In this document: one piece after another, positions 1 through 6,758 of the stretch
How positions within the stretch are numbered: position 1 is the stretch's first letter
How the letters are laid out: every line of letters starts with the position of its first letter
Assembly (NCBI GenBank): GCA_035513655.1
Contig: DATKBV010000430.1
Location: 1-7,720 of the forward strand
From: GCA-2726245 sp035513655
GTDB lineage: Bacteria; Planctomycetota; Planctomycetia; Pirellulales; Pirellulaceae
Length of the DNA stretch: 7,720 bases
Direction of reading: 5' to 3'
The notes under the pieces: model-generated
Databases searched by the model: none
What the model was told of the DNA's origin: nothing
Seen by the model: the letters and a program-made list of their open reading frames with translations, nothing else
Made by a program: the position numbers and the translations under genes

Positions 1-70
1 GTTGCACAATCGCACCGGTTCACTCGTTTCCTTTCAATAACAACGCACCTAACCCGCAGGAGAGAATTCA

Positions 71-1444
71 ATGGCTCTTACGTACACCGGAACAACTGGT
101 CTGTTCACGCACTTGGGAAAGCTCGTCAAGCATTACAACCAGCTCAAGACGGACGCCACCGACGGCAGCACCGGTCTGGACGCGGATCGCGACGAGATCC
201 TGGATGCCTTTCAAGCTGCCGATCAGGATGTCGCCATCAATGGCCTCGTGTCGTCGTACGAACGTTGGAAGTCGGAGTATGTCGGGCGCCGTGGTGAACT
301 GGCGGCGTACGCGTTGAAGCGGCTGCAGGACAGGGTGTCGGTATTGGACGAAATCGGCGCTACGTCCATCGGCCAGAGCGAGATCATCAGCAAGTTGATC
401 GAAGCGATGGACGAAGACACCGCGTCGGTCGCAGCGTCCAGCGTGTCGATTGGCAGTGTGAATGCGGATGTCGACAACGCCGGCGGCGGTACCATCCTGA
501 CGACCAACGTGCTGGACGGCGCTACGTCGCCGGGCGCGACCAACGGAGTTTCCGTACCCTCCCAGGTGTACTACGACGGCCTGACGACCGAACTTTGCCC
601 CGCCAGTCAAAAGCATCGCTTCCGCGTCGTTGCCGACTCGTTTCACGACGACGTCGAGGAAGGCAGCGAAGAGATCGCGTGGGAAGGGACGGTGCCGGAT
701 CAGCCGCACGGGATTACGGGGGGCGGGTCCGGCTATATCGCGACCATCCTACCAATCCATGCGGCGACCAGCGGCCACCTGCTGAACGCCGACTTCGAAG
801 ACGGCTTCACCGGCGGCGTGCCCGACAACTGGGATCTGGTCGGCGGCGTCGGCAACACTAACGTCAAGGCCGCCGGCAGTGCCGACGCCGATCATGGCGT
901 CGAAGCCTTGTTGCTGCAAGGCGATGCTTCCGCCACGTCGATCGAGATCAAGCAGACGATCGACAAGGCGAATGTCGTGGGACGCAAACGCTACTGCGTT
1001 AGTGCCCGCGTGAAGAAGACGAGTGCAACGACCGGCTCGTTGACCATCCAGTTCGAGGGAACGGGATACACGGCAGGCGGAAGCGAGAAGATCTCGCAGG
1101 CGGTCTCCGGACTCGGTACGAGCTACGCATTGCATCATTTCTTTGTCACGCTCCCGGCTCGTATTCCGAACGACTTCCGTTTGGTGATTCGCTGGGACGG
1201 CGGCACGCCTGGCGGGTCGGAAAAAGTGTTCGTCGACGACATCGGTTTCGGGGCCGTGAACTACGGCGGCGGCATCGGCGTGGTGGCGGTTCGAAATTCG
1301 GCACCCTTCGTCCGGGAAGACCGCTACGACGTGACGGTCACCAACACGGAAGGCGTGTTCCAATCGTTTTTCCGCCGAGTGTTCGGAGCCCAGCTACCCA
1401 GCGATCCGGCAATGCCAACCCTCGCCGACTCGCTAGCGCAGTAA
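71..1444 (+). CDS. Hypothetical phage-like structural protein with a carbohydrate-binding-like beta-sandwich
   Basis: Complete 457-residue gene of unknown exact function. The ATG at 71 is supported by AGGAGAG at 58-64, six bases upstream. Residues 1-120 look mainly helical, from the opening MALTYTGTTGLFTHLGKL. Residues 120-235 are Gly/Ser/Thr/Ala-rich. Residues 237-395 look like a jelly-roll carbohydrate-binding module of the CBM4/9 or CBM-like type: they open with LLNADFEDG, have a central SARVKK strand, and end in VFVDDIGFG, the usual opening and closing pattern of such modules. There is no signal peptide or membrane segment, so export by the general pathway is not indicated. The start and the mix of helical head and beta-sandwich resemble tail or baseplate-associated proteins of planctomycete phage-like regions; this is inference from memory of similar sequences. 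Upstream neighbours lie outside the window, so a prophage cannot be confirmed. A strong hairpin directly after the stop suggests it ends its transcript. Confidence 0.8.
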   Translation: MALTYTGTTGLFTHLGKLVKHYNQLKTDATDGSTGLDADRDEILDAFQAADQDVAINGLVSSYERWKSEYVGRRGELAAYALKRLQDRVSVLDEIGATSIGQSEIISKLIEAMDEDTASVAASSVSIGSVNADVDNAGGGTILTTNVLDGATSPGATNGVSVPSQVYYDGLTTELCPASQKHRFRVVADSFHDDVEEGSEEIAWEGTVPDQPHGITGGGSGYIATILPIHAATSGHLLNADFEDGFTGGVPDNWDLVGGVGNTNVKAAGSADADHGVEALLLQGDASATSIEIKQTIDKANVVGRKRYCVSARVKKTSATTGSLTIQFEGTGYTAGGSEKISQAVSGLGTSYALHHFFVTLPARIPNDFRLVIRWDGGTPGGSEKVFVDDIGFGAVNYGGGIGVVAVRNSAPFVREDRYDVTVTNTEGVFQSFFRRVFGAQLPSDPAMPTLADSLAQ

Positions 1445-1453
1445 TCAAAGTTT

Positions 1454-1487
1454 CCCGGCCCGTCCGGCTTAGCCCCGATGGGCCGGG
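1454..1487 (+). terminator. Strong GC hairpin after the phage-like gene, probable terminator
   Basis: CCCGGCCC at 1454-1461 pairs perfectly with GGGCCGGG at 1480-1487. The stem extends inward by a G-T pair and two Watson-Crick pairs (1462-1464 with 1477-1479). It starts nine bases after the TAA stop at 1442-1444. There is no T-run after the stem, so it is not a classical intrinsic terminator. The position favours transcript end or 3'-end protection. The right arm can alternatively pair within CGATGG (1476-1481) and CCATCG (1491-1496). Confidence 0.4.
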
Positions 1488-1613
1488 CGGCCATCGTAGG
1501 ACAAGTTTGAGCCATTGTATAACCACATGCCCAGTAGGCTGTAGGACCAGCGAGGAAATAACTTCAGCAGTTCGGCTGCGGATATGTCTACCGGCGGCTT
1601 CCCGGCCGCCCCA

Positions 1614-1694
1614 GGGATTGTTTGAACAGGAGAGAACAGAGACAACGGAGATGATTTCTCCGTTTCCTCGGTTGCCTCCTGTTCAAACGATCCT
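1614..1694. repeat. 81-base imperfect palindrome, probable dispersed intergenic repeat
   Basis: The two arms are near-perfect inverted copies centred on about 1654. The outer stem pairs 1614-1632 with 1676-1694 without a break (17 Watson-Crick and two G-T pairs). An inner stem pairs 1644-1650 with 1658-1664, with a few mismatches between the two. The loop is about 7 bases. The left arm reads purine-rich (GAACAGGAG, then ACAGAG and AACGGAG); the right arm is its complement. Short GAACAGGAG/ACAGAG-type inverted repeats are known to me as scattered intergenic elements in planctomycetes and other bacteria, which is why I call it a repeat and not a terminator. Only one copy is in this window, so dispersal is inferred. 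Confidence 0.6.
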
Positions 1695-1872
1695 CTAGCC
1701 CCTTCCACTTCTTGGCTCCTTCCTAGGCACGTCATTCGGAAACGCAAGTCAGGTTGAGCCAGCCACAACTAACTCGTGGTCTTGATTTCGGGGCCAACCA
1801 CGACAAAAATAGCCACTTCCCAATTCCGCGGTTGCCGGACAGCCGGTGACGGCCCATCAGATAGGTTCCGAA

Positions 1873-2751
1873 ATGGTCTTCGAGCATATTGAGAAGCTGA
1901 AGCAAGAGTATACGGACAAATACGTTACCGTCGACGAGACGCAGCCTGAACTGCGACGCTTCGGCGGCATGACGGGGACCGTGCGGACCGTCAATATGAG
2001 CGGTCGAGCGCTGGTTGAATTCGACGCTTACGCAAACATCGGCTGGTACGACATCGACATCGACTTCCTCAAGGTGACCGACGCCCCGTTGCCGAAGCCC
2101 GAGGCCAAAAAGTCCGAAGCCAAGGCCAGCCCGAAAGCCGCGCCGGCGGCCGCGAAGGCTGCACCGGCATCCAAGCCAGCAAGCGGCGGTGCCATGTCAG
2201 TCGCCGACATGTTGGCCGCTGCCCGAGGGGGAAAGAGCGAAGGCAAGGCCGCACCCGCGGCACAGGCGTCGAGCGTTGCCGATATCATGGCGGCGGCTCG
2301 GAGTGAGAAGGGCGGCGGCACAGCGCCGGCGAAGGCCGATCCGAAATCCATGAGCGTCGCCGACATGCTGGCAGCCGCACGAGGCGAGAAAGCCGGGGGC
2401 GCTCCAGCAGCAAAGGCCGCGGCCGCACCAACTGCCGCAACCAAGAAAGATCCCAAGTCGATGAGCGTCGCCGAGATGCTCGCGGCGGCTCGTGGAGAGA
2501 AAGCTGGCGGCGGAGCGACTGCCGCGGCATCGGCACCAGCAGATCCCAAAGCCGAAATCCGCGAGACGCTGGAAGCGGCGCGCAAGCCAAAGCCGGGCGC
2601 TGTTGCCATCGAGCCGCCCCCTGCCAAAGAAGCTTCCGCATCCGCGTCATCGTCTGCCGAGACCTCGCCTGCCGAATCAGGCGGACGCCGCAACGACATT
2701 ACATCCGTCAGCGAACAGATCGCCTACTGCCGTAAGACTGACGCCGGTTAG
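1873..2751 (+). CDS. Small N-terminal domain protein with six SVADMLAAAR-like motifs
   Basis: 292-residue protein without a named function. Residues 1-70 form a compact, conserved-looking domain (MVFEHIEKLK..., then GMTGTVRTVNMSGRALVEFD and NIGWYDIDIDFLKV) with the beta-rich look of a small SH3-like or KOW-like barrel; that fold is a guess. Residues 71-107 are a Lys/Ala/Pro linker. A ten-residue motif then recurs at 108-118, 134-143, 160-170 and 197-207 (MSVADMLAAAR and close variants). A degenerate copy is at 227-237 (AEIRETLEAAR), and the extreme C-terminus (278-287, SVSEQIAYCR) fits the same pattern. Linkers are Ala/Lys/Gly/Pro-rich and probably disordered. There is no signal peptide, so it is cytoplasmic. 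I chose the ATG at 1873 over an in-frame GTG at 1846: a weak AGG lies at 1863-1865, the nine extra residues look unrelated, and from memory similar planctomycete proteins start at this Met. It lies 72 bases before the restriction enzyme on the same strand, probably by chance. Confidence 0.8.
   Translation: MVFEHIEKLKQEYTDKYVTVDETQPELRRFGGMTGTVRTVNMSGRALVEFDAYANIGWYDIDIDFLKVTDAPLPKPEAKKSEAKASPKAAPAAAKAAPASKPASGGAMSVADMLAAARGGKSEGKAAPAAQASSVADIMAAARSEKGGGTAPAKADPKSMSVADMLAAARGEKAGGAPAAKAAAAPTAATKKDPKSMSVAEMLAAARGEKAGGGATAAASAPADPKAEIRETLEAARKPKPGAVAIEPPPAKEASASASSSAETSPAESGGRRNDITSVSEQIAYCRKTDAG
2194..2733 (+). repeat. Six coding repeats of an SVADMLAAAR-like helix motif
   Basis: Units lie at 2194-2226, 2272-2301, 2350-2382, 2461-2493, 2551-2583 (degenerate) and 2704-2733 (divergent). 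The pattern is S-V-(A/S)-(D/E)-x-(I/L/M)-A-x-x-R. Units three and four are almost identical at protein level and close in DNA, which suggests recent duplication. Spacing between units is uneven (roughly 78, 78, 111, 90 and 153 bases), so the conserved part is the motif and not the linker. Confidence 0.75.
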
Positions 2752-2823
2752 GATTGACTCGACGCACGGCGCAGTAGAAACTCTCCATCTGGCACGGATG
2801 TCCGTCTCTGGAGAAAGATTTGC

Positions 2824-5800
2824 GTGGGTGCACCAAAACAGATCGTCGCGTTAGTGGATCGCTTTCGCGACCAGTACGACAGTTACCGCTTGCCGTCGTA
2901 CGGCGAGACAGAACTGCGCCGCGAATTCATCGATCCTTTCTTCAAAGCGCTCGGCTGGGACATCGATAACGAGCAAGGCAATGCCGAAGCCTACAAAGAC
3001 GTCATTCACGAAGATTCGATTAAGATCGGCGTTTCGACCAAAGCCCCGGATTACTCGTTCCGCATCGGTGGCACGAGGAAGTTCTTTGTGGAAGCCAAGA
3101 AGCCTTCGGTCAATGTCGGTCAGGACGTCAGCCCGGCCTTTCAACTCCGCCGATACGGCTGGTCGGCCAAGCTTTCCTTATCGATCCTGACCGACTTCGA
3201 AGAGTTCGCCGTCTACGACTGCCGCGTCCGCCCGGAAAAGAATGACAAGGCATCAACCGCCCGCACGTTGTACTTGAGCTACCAGCAGTACGACGAGCGG
3301 TGGGACGAGATTGCGTCGATCTTCTCGCTCGACGCGATTCGAAAGGGATCATTCGACCGGTACGCTGAATCGACGAAGAAGAAGCGCGGCACCGCCGAAG
3401 TTGACGATGCTTTCCTCAAGGAAATCGAAGAGTGGCGCAGCGATCTGGCCCGCAACCTGGCCTCGCGCAACTCCGAACTGTCCCAGCGCGAAATCAACTT
3501 CGCCGTCCAAAAGACGATCGACCGCATCATCTTCCTGCGGATCTGCGAAGATCGCGGCATCGAAATCTACGGCGGACTTCAGTCGCTGACGGGCGGACCC
3601 AAGGTCTATCCACGGTTGTGCGAGATGTTCCGCAAGGCCGATGACCGCTACAACTCCGGGCTATTTCACTTCAACAAGGAAAAGAATCGAAGTGAGGAGC
3701 CCGACGAGTGGACGTTGTCGCTGCAGGTCGACGACCGCGTGTTGAAGGACATCCTCCGCAAACTCTACTATCCGGAGAGCCCTTACGAATTCTCGGTGAT
3801 GCCGGCGGAGATCTTGGGCCAGGTTTACGAGCAATTTCTCGGCAAGGTGATCCGGCTGACGAAGGGTCATCAGGCCAAGGTCGAGGACAAACCGGAGGTC
3901 AAGAAGGCTGGCGGTGTCTATTACACTCCGGCTTATATCGTGGATTACATCGTCGAGCAAACGGTCGGAAAGTTGCTTGAAGGAAAATCGCCGCACGAAG
4001 TCGCCGCACGCACGAAGGCAACTTGGAAACCGGCGAAGGGCGGTCGCCCGTTGACCGTACTCGACCCGGCTTGCGGTAGCGGGTCGTTCCTGATCGGCGC
4101 GTATCAGTATCTGCTCGACTGGTATCGCGACTGGTACGTCGAGCACGATCCGGCAAAGCACAAGGACCGCATCTATCAGACTCGCAAGGACCAATGGCGG
4201 CTAACGACCGCCGAGCGCAAGCGGATTCTGTTGGACCATATCTACGGTGTCGACATCGATACGCAGGCGGTGGAAGTCACGAAGTTGTCGCTGCTGTTGA
4301 AGGTGTTGGAAGGCGAGAACCAGGAGTCGCTTCAACGGCAACTGCGCCTGTTCCGAGAGCGGGCGCTCCCCGACTTGGCGAACAACATCAAATGCGGCAA
4401 CAGTCTCATCGGTCCTGATTTTTATCGAGACAAGCAACTCGACCTGTTCGACGAAGACGAGCGGTTGCGGATCAACGTCTTCGATTGGTCTGGCAAGGAT
4501 GGCTTTCGCGAGATCATGAAGTCGGGTGGATTCGATGCGGTGATTGGAAATCCACCGTACGTGCGGAGCATCAATCTCAAAGAGAGTGTCCCCTTCGCCT
4601 GGGAGTATTACCGCAACGCCTACAAGACAGCATCTCAGCGAGAATGGGACATCTACCTGGTGTTCGTGGAGCGAGGAATCGGACTATTATCCGCAAACGG
4701 TTCGCTCGGCTTCATTCTCCCGAACAAGTTCATCAACTCGCAGGTGGGCGAGAATTTACGTGAGATCATATCGAGCGGATCGCACCTGCGCAAACTCATA
4801 AACTTTGGCGCATTCCAAGTCTTCCGCGGCGTCACAACTTACACTTGCTTACTGTTTCTAAATCGTGCGAAGCAAGATTCAATTCTTGTGTCTCGCTACT
4901 TGGGCGATGTTCGTTCAGCGTCAGCCAAATGCCCGCTACCAGAATCCGCACCGGAACAATGGACGGCGTCAACCGTCGTCCCCGACATGCTCGCATCCGA
5001 GACATGGAACTCGATCGTTTCTACAAGTCCGATAAGGCGTAAGCTAATGAAGTGGCCTCGTCTGGGTACTTTGGCGGATATCTATTCCGGAACCGGCACC
5101 AGAGCGGACCAGGTTTACCTGATCGAGCAAGGACGACCGAGCGGAACTCTACTTCGCGGGTTTTCACCCGAACGCGATGTCGACGTTGAATTAGAGCGGT
5201 TGTTTCTCAAGCCAGTGTTGCGAGGAAGGAATATCTCGCGATACGGAATTAAAGATGCCGATTTGTATTTGATCGTTCCTTACGAAGCGACGAATACGAG
5301 AACAACTTTGGTGGCCGAAGCGACATTGGGAAAAGTCGCGCCGCGTACTTACAAGCATTTGATGTCTTGCAGGGGGAGACTTGACGCAAGAGAGAATGGC
5401 CGATTCAAAAAGTCCGGCTGGTTTCAGTATGGTCGGCCACAGAATCATCTTCGATTCGAAGTCTCAGAAAAGATTGTCATGCCGGACGTGGCTGATCGCG
5501 GAACCTGCTATATGGATCGATCGGGCTTTTGGCTTCTCGATACGGCCTACGCCATTACCAAGAAAGAGAATACGGAAATCGACTTGGCATTTATCCTGGG
5601 ATTACTTAACTCGCGACTTCTCACTTTCTTTCTAAAGGAAACCGGTACGCCGCTACGCGGAGGCTACTTCCGCATGAAAACGGCATACCTAAGTCCATTT
5701 CCAGTTCGAACAATCAACTCTCGCGATAAAGTAGAAAAGGCACAGCACGACCGAATGGTCGAACTCGTTGAACGCATGCCGACACTTCACGACAAATCGG

Positions 5801-5943
5801 CGACCGCCAAGACCACCCACGAGCGGACAGCGCTCGCCCGTCAGATCGAGGCAACGGATCAGGAGATCGACCGGTTGGTGTACGAGCTGTACGGCCTGAC
5901 GGACGAGGAGATCCACATCGTGGAAGAAGCCACCGCCCGATGA
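2824..5943 (+). CDS. Type IIG restriction-modification enzyme (Eco57I-like, m6A methyltransferase plus nuclease)
   Basis: 1039 residues, full length for single-chain type IIG enzymes, which methylate adenine on their target and cut nearby DNA. It starts at GTG 2824, with GGAG at 2810-2813 ten bases upstream. Residues 30-95 hold a PD-(D/E)XK nuclease: the E-x-F-I-D-P-F-F helix, D76 in PDYSF, then E90 and K92 in VEAKK. A helical linker follows (about 200-350, including KTIDRIIFLRICEDRG). The methyltransferase core has motif X (GVYYTP, 364-369), motif I (DPACGSGSFL, 414-423), motif II (GVDID, 475-479), CGNSLIG, and the catalytic NPPY (576-579). All key residues are intact. The part after about residue 620 is a TaqI-like specificity region, with KPVLRGR (796-802) and LNSRLLTFFLKETGTPLRGGYF near 927-948. 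That part is richer in A+T than the rest of the gene. No separate S or R subunit is nearby, as expected for this type. The recognition sequence cannot be read from the protein. Confidence 0.93.
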   Translation: MGAPKQIVALVDRFRDQYDSYRLPSYGETELRREFIDPFFKALGWDIDNEQGNAEAYKDVIHEDSIKIGVSTKAPDYSFRIGGTRKFFVEAKKPSVNVGQDVSPAFQLRRYGWSAKLSLSILTDFEEFAVYDCRVRPEKNDKASTARTLYLSYQQYDERWDEIASIFSLDAIRKGSFDRYAESTKKKRGTAEVDDAFLKEIEEWRSDLARNLASRNSELSQREINFAVQKTIDRIIFLRICEDRGIEIYGGLQSLTGGPKVYPRLCEMFRKADDRYNSGLFHFNKEKNRSEEPDEWTLSLQVDDRVLKDILRKLYYPESPYEFSVMPAEILGQVYEQFLGKVIRLTKGHQAKVEDKPEVKKAGGVYYTPAYIVDYIVEQTVGKLLEGKSPHEVAARTKATWKPAKGGRPLTVLDPACGSGSFLIGAYQYLLDWYRDWYVEHDPAKHKDRIYQTRKDQWRLTTAERKRILLDHIYGVDIDTQAVEVTKLSLLLKVLEGENQESLQRQLRLFRERALPDLANNIKCGNSLIGPDFYRDKQLDLFDEDERLRINVFDWSGKDGFREIMKSGGFDAVIGNPPYVRSINLKESVPFAWEYYRNAYKTASQREWDIYLVFVERGIGLLSANGSLGFILPNKFINSQVGENLREIISSGSHLRKLINFGAFQVFRGVTTYTCLLFLNRAKQDSILVSRYLGDVRSASAKCPLPESAPEQWTASTVVPDMLASETWNSIVSTSPIRRKLMKWPRLGTLADIYSGTGTRADQVYLIEQGRPSGTLLRGFSPERDVDVELERLFLKPVLRGRNISRYGIKDADLYLIVPYEATNTRTTLVAEATLGKVAPRTYKHLMSCRGRLDARENGRFKKSGWFQYGRPQNHLRFEVSEKIVMPDVADRGTCYMDRSGFWLLDTAYAITKKENTEIDLAFILGLLNSRLLTFFLKETGTPLRGGYFRMKTAYLSPFPVRTINSRDKVEKAQHDRMVELVERMPTLHDKSATAKTTHERTALARQIEATDQEIDRLVYELYGLTDEEIHIVEEATAR

Positions 5944-5955
5944 AGCTTCCGAATG

Positions 5956-5995
5956 CCGGAATGGGAACTGTTTAGTGTCTAGTTTTTCCCCCCGG
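5956..5995 (+). terminator. Imperfect hairpin with internal T-run after the restriction enzyme gene
   Basis: CCGG (5956-5959), GGG (5963-5965) and AACT (5966-5969) can pair with AGTT (5981-5984), CCC (5988-5990) and CCGG (5992-5995), leaving a bulge in the TTTTT run. It begins 12 bases after the stop at 5943. The stem is broken and the T-run sits inside it, so termination is only a possibility. Confidence 0.25.
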
Positions 5996-6084
5996 GTGAT
6001 CAGAGCACGCTACCAGCGCCAGCCAATGTTGCGTAAAATGGAGGTCGTTTCCGTATTTCCATCTGCGGCATATCCTTGTTGGTG

Positions 6085-6109
6085 GTCGCGACGCGGCGAA
6101 AAACGCGGC
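6085..6109. promoter_or_regulatory. Candidate ParD operator upstream of parD
   Basis: The 8-base palindrome GTCGCGAC (6085-6092) overlaps a direct repeat of ACGCGGC (6091-6097 and 6103-6109, 12-base period). It lies 21 bases before the parD start. Ribbon-helix-helix antitoxins such as ParD usually bind short repeated or palindromic sites over their own promoter and repress the operon, with the toxin as co-repressor. The assignment rests on position and symmetry only. No good -10/-35 pair is evident; TAAAAT at 6034-6039 is the best -10-like hexamer. Confidence 0.3.
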
Positions 6110-6130
6110 ATTTAATTGGAGACTTACACG

Positions 6131-6376
6131 ATGTCGACAATTCCAGTGGAACTTCCCGATGATCTCCGACACTTTGTCGAGGCGAAGGTGCAGCGTGGGC
6201 ATTTCGCCAGTGCCAACGAGTACATCGTTGCCCTTGTCGATGCTGCCCGCAGTAAGCGATCGGAGATCGAGGCCGCATTGATTGAAGGTCTGGCCAGCGG
6301 ACCGGCCGAAGAATGGACAAGCGGCGAGTGGGCCGAGATGAAGCAGCGTGTGATCGAACGCCAACAAGAAGGTTGA
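6131..6376 (+). CDS. parD: ParD-family antitoxin (ribbon-helix-helix)
   Basis: 81-residue antitoxin of a type II toxin-antitoxin pair. It should bind and neutralise the ParE-like protein encoded three bases downstream and repress the operon through its N-terminal DNA-binding fold. Residues 1-45 have the ParD/CopG ribbon-helix-helix pattern: the strand STIPVELP, the helix DDLRHFVEAKVQRG, then FASANEYIVALVDAAR, which fits the family's F-x-S-x-x-E-Y-I signature. Residues 46-81 are acidic and helical (GPAEEWTSGEWAEMKQRV), the usual toxin-wrapping tail. The ATG at 6131 is preferred over an upstream TTG at 6116 because GGAGA (6118-6122) sits eight bases before it. Length and context are typical of chromosomal ParDE pairs. 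Confidence 0.9.
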   Translation: MSTIPVELPDDLRHFVEAKVQRGHFASANEYIVALVDAARSKRSEIEAALIEGLASGPAEEWTSGEWAEMKQRVIERQQEG

Positions 6377-6379
6377 GAA

Positions 6380-6697
6380 ATGACCGTGCGGATTCTGCGG
6401 CGACAGAAGGCAGCACAGGATGCCGAGGACATCGCCGACCACATCGCAGAAGATAGCCTCGTAGCGGCGTTGCGATTTTTGGAAAACGTGGAATCGACGC
6501 TGAAGGATTTGGCCGCCTTTCCTGGTGCCGGCAGTCCGTTTGAGTCAGCTCATCCGGAACTCGCCAATCTACGATTTCGTCGCGTCAAGGAATCTCCAAA
6601 TCACGTGATCTTCTACGTCGAGCACACGAATGCAATTGAAGTCGTTCGGATTCTCCATGGTGCGCGAGACCTCGACGCTGAATTGAGGAGGACCTAG
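6380..6697 (+). CDS. parE: ParE/RelE-superfamily toxin
   Basis: 105-residue toxin partner of the preceding antitoxin, three bases after its stop and probably translationally coupled. ParE proteins typically inhibit DNA gyrase, while RelE relatives cut mRNA; sequence alone favours the ParE branch. Visible family features are the N-terminal strand and helix with a conserved Asp-Ile (17-18), the AAxRFLxNVESTLKDLAAFP segment (29-48), PGAGSPF (48-54), LRFRRV (64-69), the core strand HVIFYV (75-80), and the C-terminal strand VVRILHGARDL (88-98), which matches the family ending R-I-L-H-G-x-R-D. No key element is missing, so the toxin appears intact. It probably serves plasmid-like maintenance of this accessory segment or a stress or anti-phage role; which one is not shown. 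Confidence 0.92.
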   Translation: MTVRILRRQKAAQDAEDIADHIAEDSLVAALRFLENVESTLKDLAAFPGAGSPFESAHPELANLRFRRVKESPNHVIFYVEHTNAIEVVRILHGARDLDAELRRT

Positions 6698-6751
6698 ATG
6701 GCGACCACCAACGCGAAGAACATCCGTCGCCGCCGTAAACGCAGCAATTGA
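6698..6751 (+). CDS. 17-residue Arg/Lys-rich frame after parE, tiny gene or truncated gene start
   Basis: The frame encodes MATTNAKNIRRRRKRSN and then TGA. The ATG directly abuts the TAG stop of parE. It has a perfect AGGAGG at 6686-6691, six bases upstream, the best ribosome binding site in the window. The peptide is very basic. Two readings are possible: a real tiny third member of the parDE operon, or the surviving start of a longer gene cut off by rearrangement, since unrelated haloperoxidase-like sequence begins within a few bases of its stop. N-terminal Arg/Lys clusters of this kind are seen in some planctomycete tyrosine recombinases, but 17 residues are too few to assign a family. Confidence 0.35.
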   Translation: MATTNAKNIRRRRKRSN

Positions 6752-6758
6752 CATTGAA

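Larger units (their letters stand above)
1445..1872. other. Gene-free intergenic stretch
   Basis: About 430 bases with no reading frame that looks like a real protein. It holds the post-stop hairpin (1454-1487), a small GC hairpin with GGCGGC at 1593-1598 and GCCGCC at 1605-1610, the long imperfect palindrome at 1614-1694, and a 7-base inverted repeat (TCGTGGT 1774-1780 with ACCACGA 1797-1803). I see no convincing -35/-10 pair for the gene that starts at 1873, although its promoter should lie here. A 99-codon frame on the minus strand crosses the palindrome. Its translation of that part is low-complexity (EQEATEETE), which is typical of repeat DNA and not of a protein. Confidence 0.6.

Noticed and set aside
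1..9. GTTGCACAA shared between the left edge and about 6879-6887, as a possible att-like direct repeat
   Set aside because: Nine bases are expected to recur by chance at this window size with similar composition, and no integrase or boundary supports it.
2..40. Possible 3' tail of an upstream gene ending in TAA at 38-40
   Set aside because: Only 12 codons are visible and they match nothing recognisable; any random frame could give this.
68..709. 213-codon minus-strand frame opposite the first gene
   Set aside because: Mirror of GC-biased codon use on the coding strand; no ribosome binding site and no recognisable domain. The same holds for the frame at 749-1363.
1469..1768. 99-codon minus-strand frame through the intergenic repeat
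   Set aside because: Its centre is the translated palindrome (low-complexity Glu/Thr), and there is no family match or ribosome binding site.
2028..2699. 223-codon minus-strand frame inside the repeat protein gene
   Set aside because: Ala/Ser/Gly-rich antisense shadow of the Ala/Lys-rich repeats.
3661..4194. 177-codon minus-strand frame inside the restriction enzyme gene
   Set aside because: Antisense of an intact, well-recognised methyltransferase gene; no support of its own.
6038..6115. 25-codon frame (ATG at 6038, TAA at 6115) upstream of parD
   Set aside because: No ribosome binding site, no recognisable sequence, and it covers the likely promoter/operator.
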